From Sporosarcina sp. FSL K6-1522 (GTDB lineage: Bacteria; Bacillota; Bacilli; Bacillales_A; Planococcaceae): a stretch of DNA of 64,000 nucleotides. A program made the translations under genes and the position numbers. Location of the stretch: the NCBI RefSeq assembly GCF_038622445.1, contig NZ_CP152019.1, positions 3,570,501 through 3,634,500 of the forward strand, given 5' to 3'. Shown in pieces: positions 33,402 through 42,589 of this stretch (the stretch's first letter is position 1; each line of letters starts with the position of its first letter). The notes under the pieces are model-generated. The model ran no database searches. It saw only the letters and a program-made list of their open reading frames with translations, and was not told where the DNA came from.

Positions 33402-33788
33402 TTGAAATTCAACATGACAGAAAACGGTTTTGAGACAGCGACATCCTTTGGGCAACTAACGATTTCGGGGAATGAGGAATATGGGTTCAGGCCATACCAG
33501 CTTCTTGTTTCTTCTGTAGCAGTATGTAGTGGTGGGGTGTTGCGCAAAATCCTAGAAAAAATGCGTATGCCCGCCGACAATATCACCATCGAAGTGAAGG
33601 AAGTACTACGTAATGAAGAGATCGCCAATCGGCTTGAAAAAATTCATCTTCATTTTATCATCGAAGGACCAAACGTGAAGGAATCCAAAATGGAGAACGT
33701 TTTCGAGTTAACGATGAAAAACTGCTCGATGGTCCAATCTGTCATCGATTCCATTGAAATTATGAAAACGTATGAGATTAAAGCTTAA
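33402..33788 (+). CDS. OsmC-family protein
   Basis: A TTG start preceded by AGGAGGGGG. The 128 residues have the OsmC layout: N-terminal strands, GFRPYQLLVSSVAVCSGGVL (helix with the reactive cysteine region), a helix EKMRMPADNITIEVK and a final KNCSMVQSVIDSIE with the second cysteine. OsmC proteins are thiol peroxidases acting on organic hydroperoxides. The first conserved Glu/Arg features are less clear, so its activity is inferred. Confidence 0.85.
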   Translation: MKFNMTENGFETATSFGQLTISGNEEYGFRPYQLLVSSVAVCSGGVLRKILEKMRMPADNITIEVKEVLRNEEIANRLEKIHLHFIIEGPNVKESKMENVFELTMKNCSMVQSVIDSIEIMKTYEIKA

Positions 33789-33811
33789 GTACCTTTAACA
33801 ACAAATCATAA

Positions 33812-33860
33812 AAAGGATCTGTTTCTAAACACGTAGTAATTGTTTAGAAACAGACCCTTT
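33812..33860 (+). terminator. Terminator after the osmC-like gene
   Basis: AAAGGATCTGTTTCTAAAC pairs with GTTTAGAAACAGACCCTTT, 25 bases after the stop. Confidence 0.8.
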
Positions 33861-33937
33861 GTAAGCCGTTCAAGTTTCTCAAGATGCTTATATTTCTAGA
33901 TTTCCCCACAATCAACTTCACCACTTTTTCGACAAAA

Positions 33938-33968
33938 CAAAAAGAACACCCCATACAAGCGTTCTTTT
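33938..33968 (-). terminator. Terminator after 33993-34352
   Basis: AAAAGAACACC and GCGTTCTTTT form a stem with a T-tract on the minus strand, 25 bases downstream of the stop codon. Confidence 0.65.
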
Positions 33969-33992
33969 AATCATTTTATCGAAAGACCATCA

Positions 33993-34352
33993 TTAACTGA
34001 CCTTAATCATATTCATTCCCTCTAAAATCGCTTTCGCATCTGCTGTTAAATGCAACTTTACATCGTCTCTCAGTAATAAATCCGGATGATTTCCGATTAA
34101 AAACTTTAGGCCCCTAATGTCAAATCTAGCAGCACGAGAATTGATCGACAATACGATATTCATCTCTTGTCGACTCAAGGAATCCTCCGTTTTAGTATTT
34201 AGATAATCAAATAACTCCCTGGCATTCCTTTTTAAACGATGCTTGTTGTCGTTTAATAATTCCATGTTCCCCTCTATATACCTTCTCGCTGTAACTAAAT
34301 CCAATCTATCTACGCATCGATTAACTGCATTCACTAGTTCTTGTAATTTCAT
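33993..34352 (-). CDS. Small helical protein of unknown function
   Basis: A 119-residue, all-helical, mildly basic protein (MKLQELVNAVNRCVDRLDLV, TARRYIEGNMELL, FDIRGLKFLIGNHPDLLLRD). A GGAGG site precedes the ATG and a terminator follows, so it is a monocistronic real gene. I recall similar uncharacterised Bacillales proteins but no function. Confidence 0.6.
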   Translation of the reverse strand: MKLQELVNAVNRCVDRLDLVTARRYIEGNMELLNDNKHRLKRNARELFDYLNTKTEDSLSRQEMNIVLSINSRAARFDIRGLKFLIGNHPDLLLRDDVKLHLTADAKAILEGMNMIKVS

Positions 34353-34443
34353 TTAAATACCTCCTTAGCCCTATCAATATCTATACTCATTATAGATGCT
34401 AATAGTACTATTTTCAATAGGTAATCACAGATTTTAGAACTAG

Positions 34444-34481
34444 TAAAAAAAGAACATCCATAACTCTGGACGTTCTAAATA
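34444..34481 (-). terminator. Terminator after the chemoreceptor gene
   Basis: AAAGAACATCC pairs with GGACGTTCT, followed on the minus strand by a long T-run. Confidence 0.7.
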
Positions 34482-34527
34482 CTTTATTCATAGTCAACTT
34501 TTTTTACTTATTACACCAACAGGAGAA

Positions 34528-35352
34528 CTACTTCGTAATCCCCTCAAACTCACTCATTGTCTCATTGATTTTAGATTGAGTTGAAATGACCGACCTTTGC
34601 GAGCTCTCTGTTACTTCACTAACCTTCATGACTTCTTTTGTAATGTTATCTACGTTTGTATTCACTTTCTTAATCGCATCTTCTACATTACCAGCTAATT
34701 TACGCACTTCTTCAGCTACAACTGCAAAGCCTCTTCCATGTTCTCCTGCTCTCGCTGCTTCAATAGCCGCATTTAATGCTAAAATATTGGTTTGCGAAGA
34801 AATATTTCGTATTGATTTAGAGATATCTCTTATTAAATCTGTTTGTTCCTTTAGCGATTGGATGGCTTGTATATTCTCGGTAGAGTTATCCGTTACGATT
34901 TCTCCTAAGTCTTCAGACAAACCTTTCAATTGAGAAACGACTTCTATTGTTTTATTTTCCCGTTCTGTAATGTCCGTTGCGATTTTAAGCACAGCATGAA
35001 CTTTCCCCTCATCAGTAAGCACAGGAATATAAGTGGCCTCTAGGCAAACCAAATTTCCTGCCTTTTTAACCCTATAAATCTTCTCTTGATATTTGTTTCC
35101 TTTCCTGAGCGTAGTCCATAATGCAGCATATTCCCTACTGTTTCGGAATTCTGAGGTACAAAATTGTTCATGTGACATACTTTTTATGACGTCACCACTG
35201 TACCCCAAAGTCTGTGCAAAGTTGTCATTTGCCCAAATAACCCTTCCATCTAAATTGAATTCTATCATCGCTAAATTAGATTCTAATGAAGCTAAAACAG
35301 CTCTTTCATTCAATACTTGGGTACTCTTATTCTTATTTGCAACAATGTTCAT
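34528..35352 (-). CDS. Soluble PAS-domain methyl-accepting chemotaxis protein
   Basis: Using the ATG at the [10 protein letters not shown] start, the protein has 274 residues: a PAS domain (about 20-130; [20 protein letters not shown] and the ITERENK end) and a short signalling domain with the hairpin tip [20 protein letters not shown] followed by [11 protein letters not shown]. No membrane segment is seen, so it is a cytoplasmic receptor of the YfmS type that signals through CheA/CheW. The methylation helices are short. Confidence 0.88.
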   Translation of the reverse strand: MNIVANKNKSTQVLNERAVLASLESNLAMIEFNLDGRVIWANDNFAQTLGYSGDVIKSMSHEQFCTSEFRNSREYAALWTTLRKGNKYQEKIYRVKKAGNLVCLEATYIPVLTDEGKVHAVLKIATDITERENKTIEVVSQLKGLSEDLGEIVTDNSTENIQAIQSLKEQTDLIRDISKSIRNISSQTNILALNAAIEAARAGEHGRGFAVVAEEVRKLAGNVEDAIKKVNTNVDNITKEVMKVSEVTESSQRSVISTQSKINETMSEFEGITK

Positions 35353-35724
35353 GGTCGTGTGCCTACTTCCTTCGTAATATGATTTCCCTATTCGCAAAAT
35401 ATATATAATAGAAACGTATTTCCCCCACTTCAATGTTCTACAAAAAGGGAGGGAAGTCCTTCTTTTCACTCATAAAACTTACGAACCAAACTACCTATAT
35501 CATCATTCACACTTTAAACTTCTATAAAAACCAATACAAAGAGCGGCTCATCGATAGATTTCCATCACCATTTTTGGCAATCAAATCTTCAACGACGTCC
35601 GCTTGTTCTGATAGTTCATTATTTAGTAACCCCATTAGTAACGATTCGTACAGCAGTGATGCACCAAATAACAGGCTCGACTATTGACCAGCTGTCCATT
35701 TTAAAATCACATCATATTTCCCAC

Positions 35725-35812
35725 TTTTCAATCATGTAGAGTGGGACGTTGATAAGGACAAAGCAGGCACTACATTCACATTTTCAATCCAGGCACTCGC
35801 GTAAAATGCGAT
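35725..35812 (-). CRISPR. Decayed pair of type I-C CRISPR repeats around one spacer-length segment
   Basis: Two degraded versions of the repeat at 33087 occur in the same orientation. At 35725-35747 the repeat lacks its central 10 bases (TTTTCAATCATGTAGAGTGG). At 35780-35812 it keeps full length with seven or so changes (TTTTCAATCCAGGCACTCGC start). The 32 bases between them fit a I-C spacer. The rest of 35353-36026 shows no gene. Confidence 0.55.
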
Positions 35813-36026
35813 GATTTTTCTGCAAAAAGTCAAACCCCCACCTCCGTTTCAATACCATTCCAGTCAATCAATAGTTTTCCTTATTAGCATTTTTGATCAT
35901 CTATTACTTTACATACATTTTGTAGATTATTCAAATAAATCGAACTACTAATACCCTAGTATTTTTCGAACCATAGATTCTTAATTCAAAAGAGTACATA
36001 ACGTTCCTCTAGCAATCCTATGTCGT

Positions 36027-36055
36027 TTGACAAAGAAATAGCCCACTACTACAAT
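36027..36055 (+). promoter_or_regulatory. Sigma-A promoter of the SMR pair
   Basis: Perfect -35 TTGACA and -10 TACAAT separated by 17 bases, 34 bases before the TTG start of the first gene. No guanidine-riboswitch core (ACGR hairpins) could be recognised in the leader. Confidence 0.7.
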
Positions 36056-36088
36056 GATAAGACGGTTTTGTCATAGGAGGCCTTCATA

Positions 36089-36412
36089 TTGAACCCATAT
36101 ATAATTTTAGCGATCGCCATCATCAGTGAAGTATTTGGCAGTTCCATGCTCAAAGTATCAAATGGCTTTAAAAAGATGCTGCCTACCATGGGCGTTATCC
36201 TAGGAATGGGACTCGCCTTTTACTGCCTATCGTTAGCGCTCAAAACGATTCCCCTCGGCACCGCCTATGCGATATGGTCAGGTGTCGGCACAGCTTTAAC
36301 CGCCATCGTAGGCGTCATCGTCTATAAAGAACGCTTGCATGCAAAGAAATTGATGGGCCTAGCTCTCATCATTGGTGGCGTCGTTGTATTAAAACTATCC
36401 AGTGGCATTTAA
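36089..36412 (+). CDS. SMR-family multidrug efflux subunit A
   Basis: A TTG start behind AGGAGG. The 107-residue protein has four membrane helices and the SMR signature: the essential Glu14 in AIISEVFGSSMLK, then LGTAYAIWSGVGTALTAIVG and KERLHAKKLMGLALIIGGVV. SMR proteins exchange protons for cationic drugs or guanidinium. It works as one half of a heterodimer with the next gene, whose coding region starts 17 bases after this stop. Confidence 0.92.
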   Translation: MNPYIILAIAIISEVFGSSMLKVSNGFKKMLPTMGVILGMGLAFYCLSLALKTIPLGTAYAIWSGVGTALTAIVGVIVYKERLHAKKLMGLALIIGGVVVLKLSSGI

Positions 36413-36428
36413 TTCGGAGGGAAGCGTT

Positions 36429-36776
36429 ATGAAAGGGAACATATTTTTAAGTATTTCGATTATTAGTGAGGTTTTTGGTACAACTATGCTGAAATTGTCT
36501 GAAGGATTTACAAAGCCTCTTCCATCTATTGGCGTCGCTATTGGTTTTTTCATCGCTTTTTATTGCTTATCCTTATGTCTAAAAACCATTCCGCTCAGTT
36601 TAGCTTACGCTATTTGGTCAGGTGTCGGTACAGCTTTTACTGCACTAATCGGGGTAATCCTCTGGCAAGATCCATTTGGTGTCTTGACGTTCCTTGGCTT
36701 GGTATTGATCATTGGAGGCGTCGTTTTCCTGAGTGCTTCGGATAGTCCTAAACATACAGCGGAATCATCAAGCTAA
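36429..36776 (+). CDS. SMR-family multidrug efflux subunit B
   Basis: A 115-residue four-helix protein starting at the ATG behind GGAGGG. It repeats the SMR features: SIISEVFGTTMLKLSEG with the conserved Glu, LSLAYAIWSGVGTAFTALIG, and a C-terminal tail HTAESSS. Two adjacent, unequal SMR genes are the arrangement of obligate heterodimeric pumps such as EbrAB and YkkCD. Which of these it matches cannot be settled from the sequence alone. Confidence 0.92.
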   Translation: MKGNIFLSISIISEVFGTTMLKLSEGFTKPLPSIGVAIGFFIAFYCLSLCLKTIPLSLAYAIWSGVGTAFTALIGVILWQDPFGVLTFLGLVLIIGGVVFLSASDSPKHTAESSS

Positions 36777-36811
36777 GTCATCGATTTGTGCAATGACTTT
36801 CACTGAAAAGC

Positions 36812-36866
36812 AAACCGCCTCGAAAATTCCCAGCTTATTATTGTTAGGGCTTCCGAGGCGGTTTGT
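36812..36866 (+). terminator. Terminator after the SMR pair
   Basis: AAACCGCCTCG and CGAGGCGGTTT form a strong stem with extra inner pairing, ending in TTTGTT. Confidence 0.85.
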
Positions 36867-36915
36867 TCAATCACTATAAATACATATTATTTCATCTGCG
36901 GCTCCAGCAATTTTC

Positions 36916-37161
36916 CTATCTTCCAAAAGCCAATTCCCGTAAACCGTTTTTCTGTTGAACAGCGATAACTGGAAAAGCCGTTGACTCTTCCAAAGCTTGC
37001 ACATCGTCTCGTACTGCCCGAATACTCACTTTGACATGCATTGGGAACATGCCGCCATGAATCTCGTGAATGCCCAACATCGATTTTTCATCCGTATGTT
37101 CTTGTAAAATGCGGATTACTTCTAGCAAACGCTCTCTTGCGGTTAAAGGCTTAACAGTCAT
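36916..37161 (-). CDS. Short helix-turn-helix protein resembling the N terminus of WYL/DeoR-type regulators
   Basis: From the ATG behind GAGGGGG the protein has 81 residues. ARERLLEVIRILQEHTDEKS, then VSIRAVRDDVQALEES, corresponds to the N-terminal winged helix of WYL-type regulators, with the 'R.V..D...LE' recognition helix. The WYL ligand domain is missing, so it is either a truncated gene or a stand-alone DNA-binding module. It lies 33 bases downstream of bluB in the same direction. Confidence 0.5.
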   Translation of the reverse strand: MTVKPLTARERLLEVIRILQEHTDEKSMLGIHEIHGGMFPMHVKVSIRAVRDDVQALEESTAFPVIAVQQKNGLRELAFGR

Positions 37162-37194
37162 GAATTCCCCCTCTTTCATACCACGCGCTACCAG

Positions 37195-37839
37195 TCAGCG
37201 CTGTTCATTCCATTTATTTTTAAAAATGAGGTGCTCTAACGATTCTCTTTTCCTCCAGTTCTCCTGTTCTAAAATCGGCTTTTCTGGATAGTCATCTGTG
37301 TAGCCAATCGATAGCAATGCAATCGGGTCAATATGTGGCGGGATGTCTAGAATATCACGCACATCATTCTTTTTATAAAAACTAACCCACCCTAGCGCCA
37401 AGCCTTCTGCACAAGCCGCCAACCACATATTTTGAATGGCGCATGCTGTTGAAAGCATATCCGTTTCAGGAATCGAGTTTCTCCCTAACACATGCGCCCC
37501 CCCTCTCGTTGGATCACAAGTTACACAAATCGTTAAAGGCGCTTCTTTCAACCCTTCAATTTTTAACCCAAGAAATTTCGTTTCCTTTTCTCCTTCATAA
37601 TGGATTGCCAAGGCACGTCTTTCTTTATCTGCGGCCCAAGCTAAGCGTTCTTTTACATCATCCGAAGTGATTAAGATAAAGTTCCATGGTTGCATAAAAC
37701 CGACTGACGGTGCATGGTGGGCAGCTTTCAAGATTCGCTCAATTTTCTCCTCCTGAATCGGTGTCGATAAGAAACTACGAATATCTCTTCTCTTTTCAAT
37801 CACTTTATAAATAGACGCTTTTTCTTCATTTGAAAACAT
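37195..37839 (-). CDS. bluB: 5,6-dimethylbenzimidazole synthase
   Basis: A 214-residue flavin-dependent nitroreductase-fold protein with the BluB hallmarks: IEKRRDIRSFLSTPIQEEKI, APSVGFMQPWNFILI, then ALAIHYEGEKE and AEGLALGWVSFY. BluB fragments reduced FMN with oxygen to form the lower ligand of cobalamin. Chosen start: the ATG behind GGGAGTGAG. No cobalamin riboswitch was recognised upstream and no other cob gene is nearby. Confidence 0.85.
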   Translation of the reverse strand: MFSNEEKASIYKVIEKRRDIRSFLSTPIQEEKIERILKAAHHAPSVGFMQPWNFILITSDDVKERLAWAADKERRALAIHYEGEKETKFLGLKIEGLKEAPLTICVTCDPTRGGAHVLGRNSIPETDMLSTACAIQNMWLAACAEGLALGWVSFYKKNDVRDILDIPPHIDPIALLSIGYTDDYPEKPILEQENWRKRESLEHLIFKNKWNEQR

Positions 37840-38045
37840 GGTCAGCTCACTCCCGTTTTTATATTTCATACATGTATACTCAAATGCTACTTCTACTCCA
37901 AAGATGCGAGTAGCCTAAAATTCAAGAACATCACCCGTCTCCTTTCCTAATGAATACATCGATATTACCACTTCTACATTTATTAAAAAGTTTTTTATGC
38001 AAAAAGGTTTATCTTCATTTCTACGGGGTATAGTTAGATTACAAG

Positions 38046-38304
38046 GCGGAACTACCGGAGGGATGAAGTTGTAGACGAGCTACCTACAATGACTTCCAAC
38101 GATGAACTGCACAGCCTTGGCGGAAAATTTGCTTTACTGGCGATAGGTACACTCGTCGGGAATTGAAAGACCCAGATTCCATTCACTGAAGTGGTAACCA
38201 AGCAGTAAACGAACAATTTTTTGTGGAAGTGCAACTTGAAAGCTGACGACAAAAAGGTATCCATCACCGTGTATGTTTGTGATGAACCTGCCCAAAAGGC
38301 TTAG
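38046..38304 (+). other. Possible degraded coding sequence
   Basis: A plus-strand frame with coding-like residues (ELPTMTSNDELHSLGGKFAL, then KADDKKVSITVYVCDEPAQK) carries two in-frame stops and no start. It may be the remnant of a small protein gene. The rest of 37840-38431 shows nothing recognisable. Confidence 0.25.
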
Positions 38305-38431
38305 TCATTCAGTCAGCCCTATCAAACTGCACAGACGAGCGTTAAGTAAGTGATCGTCAGAAAGAACAGTTTGTGTAATTGAAAAAGAATATCAAATTTT
38401 CCGAGTGCGCTCCCTTTTGTAATAGGGAGAG

Positions 38432-38464
38432 AAAAAGCATGGTCCCCGGGGGCCATGCTTTTTC
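38432..38464 (-). terminator. Strong terminator after the substrate-binding protein gene
   Basis: AAAAAGCATGGTCCCC pairs perfectly with GGGGGCCATGCTTTTT. Confidence 0.9.
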
Positions 38465-38468
38465 GTCG

Positions 38469-39473
38469 TTATTCGCTGATTTCAGCTTGCCATTCCTCTT
38501 GGATTTCGAGTCCGATAGCTGTTGCCGTTTCTTCATTGACCACAAATTTCAAGTTTTTCGTCACTTGAACTGGTAATTCAGCAGGCTTGCTTTCACCCGT
38601 TAAAATTTTCACAGCCATTTCGCCTGTTTCATAGCCAAGATCATAATAATTAAAACCGTATGCCGCTAAGCCGCCCCGTTTCACGGAGTCTAGTTCGCCG
38701 ACCATCATCGGGAGTTTATTGTCCAGCGCAACAGACGTAACCGACTCAAGCGCTGATACAACGGTATTATCTTTGATGATATACAAGGAATCGACTTTGC
38801 CAACTAATGAGTCAACCGCTTGTTTAACATCCGCAGACGTCGCAACAGGTGCCTCAACAATCGTCAAGTCCATTTCTTTTGCCAGCTCTTTCACTTTATC
38901 GATTTGCACACGTGCGTTTTGCTCACCTGCGTTAAATACCACGCCAACCTTTTTAGCCGCCAATTGTTCTTTCAAAAACTTCATCGTCAACGGAATAACA
39001 TCGGGATGCAAATCGATTGTCCCCGTCACATTGCCACCGGGCTTTTCTAATGAATCAACCAATTCAGCCCCTACCGCATCTGTCACAGATGTAAACACGA
39101 TGGGAGTTTCTTGTGTCGCACTTGCCACTGCCTGTGCGCTCGATGTCGAGTTAGCGAAGATCAAATCGATATTAGCACTCGCAAAGTTTGTAGCAATCGT
39201 CGTATTCGCACTGTTATCATTTTGTGCGTTCTGTACATCATATTCTACGTCAAGCCCTGCATCTGCGATTGCTTGTTGAAATCCTTCGAAAGCTGCATTT
39301 AATGACGGGTGTTCCACAAGTTGTGTGACGCCGATTGTATATTTCTTAGCGTCTTCTTTTTTACTGGCATCGCTTTTTTCAGTTGTCCCACTTTTCTCTC
39401 CGCCCCCACATGCCGCTAATAATAATACGGCACTGAAAAGAACCATCGCCAGCTTACTCCATTTGTTCATCAT
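38469..39473 (-). CDS. ABC transporter substrate-binding lipoprotein (ABC_sub_bind/TrpX type)
   Basis: The 334 residues begin with a lipoprotein signal (KLAMVLFSAVLLLAACGGGE, lipobox LAAC) and continue with the periplasmic-binding-fold family that includes TrpX: IGVTQLVEHPSLNAAFEGFQ, ANIDLIFANSTSSAQAV, TPIVFTSVTDAVGAELV and GGLAAYGFNYYDLGYETGEM. Members bind aromatic amino acids or related small molecules. No permease or ATPase gene adjoins it, so it is an orphan component here. Confidence 0.88.
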   Translation of the reverse strand: MMNKWSKLAMVLFSAVLLLAACGGGEKSGTTEKSDASKKEDAKKYTIGVTQLVEHPSLNAAFEGFQQAIADAGLDVEYDVQNAQNDNSANTTIATNFASANIDLIFANSTSSAQAVASATQETPIVFTSVTDAVGAELVDSLEKPGGNVTGTIDLHPDVIPLTMKFLKEQLAAKKVGVVFNAGEQNARVQIDKVKELAKEMDLTIVEAPVATSADVKQAVDSLVGKVDSLYIIKDNTVVSALESVTSVALDNKLPMMVGELDSVKRGGLAAYGFNYYDLGYETGEMAVKILTGESKPAELPVQVTKNLKFVVNEETATAIGLEIQEEWQAEISE

Positions 39474-39710
39474 TCATTTCCCCCTCTTGTAATGAAAAAA
39501 CACAATTTTCATAAGATTACACGCACCAGAATGAATAGTCAATATAATTTCCATTGTTTCGATTATTTAAGCGCTTACATTGTCTAATTGCTAAATTCCA
39601 ATATTTAATCCAGGAAAATAACGATGATATTATCAATAATTCTTGCCGTAAATGAAGGAAGCATGAATCGCCAATTCCAGACCAAACTATCCTTAAAGGA
39701 GGAGAAAATA

Positions 39711-39983
39711 ATGGCGCGGAAAACAAGAATTTTAGTACCAGAGGCACGTAAAGAATTAGATCAATTAAAAGCGGATGTCATGAAAGCACAAGGCTACCAA
39801 GTGAGTACGACAGATCCAGGCAATGTAAAATATGAAATTGCCGACGAACTCGGCATCCCTTTGGAAAAAGGCTATAACGGAAAACTGACGTCAGAACAGG
39901 CGGGAAAAATCGGTGGTCCCATTGGCGGCAATATGGTGAAAGAAATGGTCCGAATGGCGCAAGAGCAAATGGCGAAAAAATGA
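39711..39983 (+). CDS. Alpha/beta-type small acid-soluble spore protein
   Basis: A 90-residue protein with the two SASP signatures: VKYEIADELGIPL, containing the germination-protease cleavage region, and GKLTSEQAGKIGGPIGGNMV in the DNA-binding C-terminal half. It coats and protects DNA in the spore core. GGAGGAG precedes the ATG. It is somewhat longer than usual at its N terminus (ARKTRILVPEARKELDQLKA), within family range. Direct evidence that the organism sporulates. Confidence 0.93.
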   Translation: MARKTRILVPEARKELDQLKADVMKAQGYQVSTTDPGNVKYEIADELGIPLEKGYNGKLTSEQAGKIGGPIGGNMVKEMVRMAQEQMAKK

Positions 39984-39989
39984 AACGAG

Positions 39990-40022
39990 CGCTAATCCTG
40001 AGATAACGGATTGGCGTTTTAT
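39990..40022 (+). terminator. Terminator after the SASP gene
   Basis: CGCTAATCC pairs with GGATTGGCG followed by TTTTATCGTTT. Confidence 0.8.
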
Positions 40023-40134
40023 CGTTTGTACTAATTGTGCGTTGCACTGACAGTTTTACTACTTTCACTGACAATCCAACCTTTCCCCATAAAAAAATGC
40101 ACCAACCCTATCGTAAAGGTCGATGCATGTCCAC

Positions 40135-40389
40135 TTAAAACTTCGAACCACTATTCCCGTACTCATTCAGGAGTTCTTCGAAGCTCTTATTCTTTTCGCG
40201 TTCTTCACGCTCATGACGTTGTTGTGCTTGTCGCTGCTCTTCCTTAGCTTGTTCGACGGCAGACAGTTCTTTTTTAGCAGCTTTCAGCTTTTCAAGTATG
40301 TCATCGCCAAGTGCGTCGGAGAGTGTGAGCCCTTCATTTTCAACCTTTTTCGGTTTAGTTGAAGTCGGCTGCTTACGTTTTTTTGCCAT
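40135..40389 (-). CDS. yqkE: YqkE-family protein
   Basis: An 84-residue, highly charged helical protein: a lysine-rich N terminus (AKKRKQPTSTKPKKVENEG), then LTLSDALGDDILEKLKAAKK and a coiled-coil-like Glu/Arg stretch ending SFEELLNEYG. It matches Bacillus YqkE, of unknown function. In B. subtilis it sits next to yqkD, and a YqkD-like hydrolase is nearby here. The chosen ATG lies behind AGGTGA. Confidence 0.8.
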   Translation of the reverse strand: MAKKRKQPTSTKPKKVENEGLTLSDALGDDILEKLKAAKKELSAVEQAKEEQRQAQQRHEREEREKNKSFEELLNEYGNSGSKF

Positions 40390-40408
40390 TCGTTTCACCT
40401 GCTTTCGT

Positions 40409-41593
40409 TCATGGGCGAGTTACGATGGTGGCGACGCCTTGTCCTCCACCGATACACAATGTCGCGAGCCCTGATTTGGCATCACGACGCTGCATTTCGT
40501 GCAACAGTGTCACGAGAATACGCGCTCCACTTGCACCGATTGGGTGACCAAGTGCAATCGCACCCCCGTTGACATTCAATTTCGCCTTGTCGAATTCAAG
40601 TTCTTTATCGACCGCGATGGATTGTGCCGCGAATGCTTCATTCGCTTCAATCAGCTCGATGTCCGCAAGTTGCATATCCGCTTTATCGAGTGCTTTTTTC
40701 ACGGCTTGGACAGGACCAATGCCCATAACCGAAGGGTCGACACCTGCACTGCCATTAGCTGCAATCGTTGCAAGTGGTGTTAAGCCTAACTCATCGGCTT
40801 TCTCTTTGGACATGATGACCAATGCCGCCGCTCCGTCATTAATGCCCGATGCATTTCCTGCTGTAACACTGCCGTCTTTTTTGAATGCTGGACGTAGTTT
40901 ACCTAGTTTTTCTGCCGTCGTTCCGGCTTTTACATATTCATCCGTCTCAAAAATAATCGGTTCGCCTTTACGTTGTGGAATAGCGATTGGTACGATTTCG
41001 TCCGTAAACTTGCCAGCTTCGATTGCAGCCCCCGCTTTTTGCTGAGATGCCGCTGAAAATGCATCTTGCTCTTCACGCGTAATAGCATAGCGATCACATA
41101 AGTTTTCCGCTGTAATTCCCATATGATAATCATTAAATGCACACCATAAACCATCTGTAATCATACTATCTACTATTTTTTGATCACCCATTTTAAAGCC
41201 TTCACGACCATTGTTCAATACATAGGGCGCTTGGCTCATATTTTCCATACCACCTGCAACAATAATGTCCGCATCCCCTGCGACAATGGCTTGGCGTGCT
41301 AAATGAACCGCCTTTAAGCCCGATCCGCATACTTTGTTAATGGTAAGCGCTGACACATGTTCAGGTAAACCTGCTTTCATCGCAGCTTGACGCGCTGGAT
41401 TTTGGCCGAGCCCTGCTTGTAAGACATTCCCCATAATGACTTCGTCGACACTGTCAGGCGTGACCCCCGCACGTGCTAGCGCCTCTTTAATAACGGTTGC
41501 TCCAAGATCCGTAGCCGGCACATTTTTTAATGAACCGAGAAATGAGCCAATCGCAGAGCGCACCGCACTGACGATCACAACTTCTTTTGACAT
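40409..41593 (-). CDS. Acetyl-CoA C-acetyltransferase (thiolase)
   Basis: The 394 residues have all thiolase motifs: catalytic Cys89 in [15 protein letters not shown], the [18 protein letters not shown] loop with the catalytic histidine, and the C-terminal LCIGGGQG cysteine. It makes or cleaves acetoacetyl-CoA. The start chosen is the ATG behind GGGGGAAAAG. It is divergent from HMG-CoA lyase with 77 bases between, so the two probably act together in leucine or ketone-body type acyl-CoA metabolism. Confidence 0.93.
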   Translation of the reverse strand: MSKEVVIVSAVRSAIGSFLGSLKNVPATDLGATVIKEALARAGVTPDSVDEVIMGNVLQAGLGQNPARQAAMKAGLPEHVSALTINKVCGSGLKAVHLARQAIVAGDADIIVAGGMENMSQAPYVLNNGREGFKMGDQKIVDSMITDGLWCAFNDYHMGITAENLCDRYAITREEQDAFSAASQQKAGAAIEAGKFTDEIVPIAIPQRKGEPIIFETDEYVKAGTTAEKLGKLRPAFKKDGSVTAGNASGINDGAAALVIMSKEKADELGLTPLATIAANGSAGVDPSVMGIGPVQAVKKALDKADMQLADIELIEANEAFAAQSIAVDKELEFDKAKLNVNGGAIALGHPIGASGARILVTLLHEMQRRDAKSGLATLCIGGGQGVATIVTRP

Positions 41594-41670
41594 TTCTTTT
41601 CCCCCTATTCCCTTATTCACATTGCCTATCTAGGCATCCCTTCAGTACAATATACTAGAGGAGGGATGTT

Positions 41671-42573
41671 ATGTTCATTTTACCAAACAACGTGACAATT
41701 ATCGAGGTCGGACCTCGGGATGGACTACAAAACGAAAAAAAACAAGTCCATGAACAGGATAAACTAGCATTTATCGGGGCACTACAAGGGGCTGGCATTA
41801 CGGAAATGGAGCTTACTTCGTTCGTATCGCCAAAGTGGGTGCCGCAAATGGCGGATGCTAAAGCAATCGTTGAAAAAACGCAGCGCATTGGACGACAATT
41901 TGTCTTGGCACCGAATGCCAAAGGGGCCGAGTTGGCGTTAGCTGCTGGTGCTCAAAGTGTCGCTGTCTTTGTAGGGGTCAGTAATTCATTTAATCAAAAA
42001 AATATTAACCGCTCTACGGATGACAGTATGCAAGCGCTCGAACCCGTTATCGCAAATTTGAAAGCGAAAGGTATTTTCGTACGCGCCTGTATTTCAACTG
42101 CGTTTTATTGTCCGTACGAGGGTAAAATAGATCCAACAGCGGTCATCGCGTTATGTAAACGGTTCGTCGCAATGGGAGCAGACGAACTAAGTGTGGCAGA
42201 TACCATTGGCATGGCCAACCCACAAGAAAGTTATGCGCTGTTTAAAACGTTGAAAGAAGAATTGCCAGACGTCTACCTTACAGCCCATTTCCACGATACT
42301 CGAAAGATGGCAATGGCGAATATTTTTGCCGCACTGCAAGCTGGTGTTGACCGTTTCGACACGTCTGCTGGCGGGTTAGGAGGCTGTCCATTTGCACCGG
42401 GTGCTACAGGCAATGTTGCAACAGAAGATGTCGTCCACATGCTTGATACACTCGGTATTGAAACAGGTGTTGATGTGAAAAAGGTTTGCCAAGCGGTCGG
42501 TGTCATTGCACCACATGTATCACGACCCATTGATACAGGAATGTACAGGTTGTTTGAAAACGACCAGTTGTAA
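41671..42573 (+). CDS. mvaB: Hydroxymethylglutaryl-CoA lyase
   Basis: A 300-residue TIM-barrel protein with IIEVGPRDGLQNE (metal-binding Asp), TAHFHDTRKMAMAN (metal-binding histidines) and the family signature DTSAGGLGGCPFAPGATGN carrying the catalytic cysteine. It splits HMG-CoA into acetoacetate and acetyl-CoA. GAGGAGGG precedes the ATG. The divergent thiolase would use the product after activation. The next gene begins 16 bases later. Confidence 0.95.
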   Translation: MFILPNNVTIIEVGPRDGLQNEKKQVHEQDKLAFIGALQGAGITEMELTSFVSPKWVPQMADAKAIVEKTQRIGRQFVLAPNAKGAELALAAGAQSVAVFVGVSNSFNQKNINRSTDDSMQALEPVIANLKAKGIFVRACISTAFYCPYEGKIDPTAVIALCKRFVAMGADELSVADTIGMANPQESYALFKTLKEELPDVYLTAHFHDTRKMAMANIFAALQAGVDRFDTSAGGLGGCPFAPGATGNVATEDVVHMLDTLGIETGVDVKKVCQAVGVIAPHVSRPIDTGMYRLFENDQL

Positions 42574-42589
42574 GAGGAGTTGATAGACG

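Noticed and set aside
36001-36088. Guanidine riboswitch upstream of the SMR pair
   Set aside because: The ACGR-type conserved loops were not found. The leader is short and fits a simple sigma-A promoter.
37870-38045. Cobalamin riboswitch upstream of bluB
   Set aside because: No B12-box-like sequence or typical long structured leader could be recognised.
40569-41045. Long plus-strand frame inside the thiolase gene
   Set aside because: Antisense shadow of a high-confidence gene with normal codon pattern; no independent evidence.
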